From: Caldilineales bacterium
GTDB lineage: Bacteria; Chloroflexota; Anaerolineae; J102
Reading direction: 5' to 3'
Assembly: GCA_019695115.1 (NCBI GenBank)
Contig: JAIBAP010000047.1
Span: 1-46,598 of the forward strand
Length of the DNA: 46,598 nucleotides
Shown piece by piece: positions 45,571 through 46,598 of this stretch (the stretch's first letter is position 1; each line of letters starts with the position of its first letter). The position numbers were made by a program, and so were the translations under genes. The notes beneath the pieces were generated by a model. The model saw nothing but the letters and a program-made list of their open reading frames with translations. It had not been told where the DNA came from and made no database searches.

Positions 45571-46371
45571 TTATGCGATCAAGCGGCCATCGGCAGAGCG
45601 ATAGCGATCGCTGGCGGCATCCATCACCGCCCGCAGTTTGCGCACGGCGGCAGGGATTTCGCCCGTGCCGGGTTTGAGCTTGCCGCCGGAACCCTTCAGC
45701 AAAGGCGACGAGAACTCGCCCACGGTCATGCCGGCGGCGATGAACTCGGCCACATTGCCGGCGTTCAGCCCGCCATCTTCCATCAACTCGATCTGGCCTT
45801 CCATGCCCGCTTCGGCGATCATGTCGTGCAGCTTGCGCATGGTGCGCACCATGATCGCGTCCATGGTGTGCGGGCTTTTCCCGGCCAGCGGCTTGACCCA
45901 GAACGGCGCCCGGCTCTCGTACTCGATGATATCGACATACGGATGAATGAACTGCTCGAAGGCGGTAGTGGGCACGCCCTGCCAGGCCCAGACGCCCACC
46001 TTCAGTTCCAGCTTCTCTTTGATATAGGTGATCTGCTGGAAGATCATCTCGCCCGTGGTCTCGATCGGCAGGCTGATCAGGTTGACGCCCAGTTCCTTGA
46101 GTTGGTCGAACACGTCGAAGGTCGGGCGGTACATCTGCAATTGCGCTTCGACCTCCAGCGAGGTGCTGGCGCGTGTGGCTTCGATAATGTCGAAGCCGCC
46201 GCGCGGCATGCCAAAGTCCATGTATTTGCCGTCGCGGACTTCGATGTGCAGCCAATCGACGCCTGCCTCTTCCAAATCCTTGATTTGGGCGCCGAGAGCC
46301 GCATAATCGGCCCAAAACAGCCCGGCGGCGATCTTGCACTTCTGGGCAACCTTGCCTATCGTATCTGCCAT
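45571..46371 (-). CDS. Diverged ribulose-phosphate 3-epimerase family protein
   Basis: A 266-residue TIM-barrel protein from the ATG at 46371 (AAGGAG 9-14 bp upstream). The frame extends further only through a heptamer array, so longer starts are rejected. The motif 'HIEVRDG' (His42, Glu44, Asp47) corresponds to the HxDxMDG of true ribulose-5-phosphate epimerases, where the metal-binding Asp has become Glu and Met has become Arg. The second metal His of the family is replaced by Gln77. The late 'EDGGL' Asp is kept. It probably acts on a different sugar phosphate or has a changed chemistry. First gene of the operon. Confidence 0.8.
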   Translation of the reverse strand: MADTIGKVAQKCKIAAGLFWADYAALGAQIKDLEEAGVDWLHIEVRDGKYMDFGMPRGGFDIIEATRASTSLEVEAQLQMYRPTFDVFDQLKELGVNLISLPIETTGEMIFQQITYIKEKLELKVGVWAWQGVPTTAFEQFIHPYVDIIEYESRAPFWVKPLAGKSPHTMDAIMVRTMRKLHDMIAEAGMEGQIELMEDGGLNAGNVAEFIAAGMTVGEFSSPLLKGSGGKLKPGTGEIPAAVRKLRAVMDAASDRYRSADGRLIA

Positions 46372-46392
46372 GTGTGTCTCCTTGGGTGGGTT

Positions 46393-46476
46393 GATCGGTG
46401 ATAAGTGGTCAATAATTGGTAATTGGTAATTACTAACCACTGACTACCAACTACCAATTACCAATTACTAATTACT
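46393..46476. repeat. Heptanucleotide array, 12 units of AATTACC/AATTGGT type
   Basis: Twelve contiguous phased 7-bp units upstream of the epimerase-like gene. The last nine (46414-46476) are clear: AATTGGT twice, then AATTACT, AACCACT, GACTACC, AACTACC, AATTACC, AATTACT twice. The first three (46393-46413) are degenerate. AATTGGT and AATTACC units are near inverted, so the array can fold on itself. The AT-rich composition contrasts with the surrounding DNA. The rest of the window's end (46477-46598) shows no gene. Confidence 0.85.
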
Positions 46477-46488
46477 TTAGTTTCCGGT

Positions 46489-46504
46489 AACTCGGTGACG
46501 AGTT
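46489..46504. promoter_or_regulatory. Short palindrome upstream of the catabolic operon
   Basis: AACTCG and CGAGTT form a 6-bp inverted repeat with a 4-bp centre, about 120 bp before the operon's first start codon. The position suits an operator for a LacI- or GntR-type sugar regulator, but no such regulator gene is in the window and the site is short. Confidence 0.25.
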
Positions 46505-46598
46505 GAAGCGCCGCGATTTCGGTATTGCGGTTCTGAACCTTACAAAAGCGATAGAAAAGGATGAGGAATGAGGTCAGGGATGCCGTTTACGACGGCGA

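Noticed and set aside
46372-46440. N-terminal extension of the epimerase-like protein
   Set aside because: It reads through heptamers and past a good ribosome site; the ATG at 46371 fits better.

Overview
The window is GC-rich bacterial DNA, most likely from a member of the Chloroflexota (Anaerolineae/Caldilineae-like). This rests on several signs: very large secreted proteins with Thr-Pro-Thr-Ala linkers, a recurring YLP-hydrophobic motif in those proteins, an AfsR-like BTAD/NB-ARC/TPR regulator, lipoproteins with Ala/Pro/Thr-rich tethers, and phased heptanucleotide arrays between genes. No rRNA, tRNA, CRISPR array, insertion sequence or phage gene was seen. Family calls come from motif recognition by eye, not from database searches.

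Left part (1-13.6 kb): the tail of a secreted protein, an OsmC-like protein, a secreted HExxH metallopeptidase, a small membrane protein and a 2109-residue mosaic surface protein (HAF repeats, a 14-fold 37-residue repeat array, DNRLRE-like domain, TPT linker, protease-like module with a degenerate zinc motif, calcium-loop motifs). A zinc-ribbon membrane protein follows. It converges, across a hairpin terminator, on a lipoprotein resembling subtype B tannase.

Centre (13.6-34 kb): the tannase-like gene is divergent from an OmpR-type response regulator/histidine kinase pair. Three phased TAAAT repeats and a TATAAT box lie between them. Next come remnants of two decayed genes, the BTAD/NB-ARC regulator, an AAA-ATPase/PD-(D/E)XK protein with a near-consensus promoter, a membrane protein, a frameshifted beta-helix surface protein, a small membrane protein, and an 1818-residue secreted protein with sugar-binding-like and LamG-like modules. 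A lipoprotein, a conserved-looking hypothetical protein, an NmrA-like reductase and a four-helix membrane protein complete this part.

Right part (34-46.4 kb): eleven minus-strand genes form one probable catabolic operon. In transcription order they are a diverged ribulose-phosphate-3-epimerase-like protein, a Gfo/Idh/MocA dehydrogenase, an ABC sugar importer (binding protein and two permeases), a Dabb-domain protein, a GMC-type FAD oxidoreductase with a cysteine cluster, a glycyl radical enzyme, its radical-SAM activase, a GlcG/HbpS-like protein and a ROK sugar kinase. Several neighbours overlap by 4-8 bp. The glycyl radical enzyme keeps the Cys-x-Glu and downstream Asp pattern of glycerol/diol dehydratases but not the usual Pro, so its substrate is open. 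The gene set suggests import of a sugar or polyol, redox change at a hydroxyl group, radical elimination or cleavage, then epimerisation and phosphorylation. This is the best candidate in the window for an undescribed pathway. The operon also holds three unrelated heptamer arrays and a strong hairpin between the binding-protein and permease genes.
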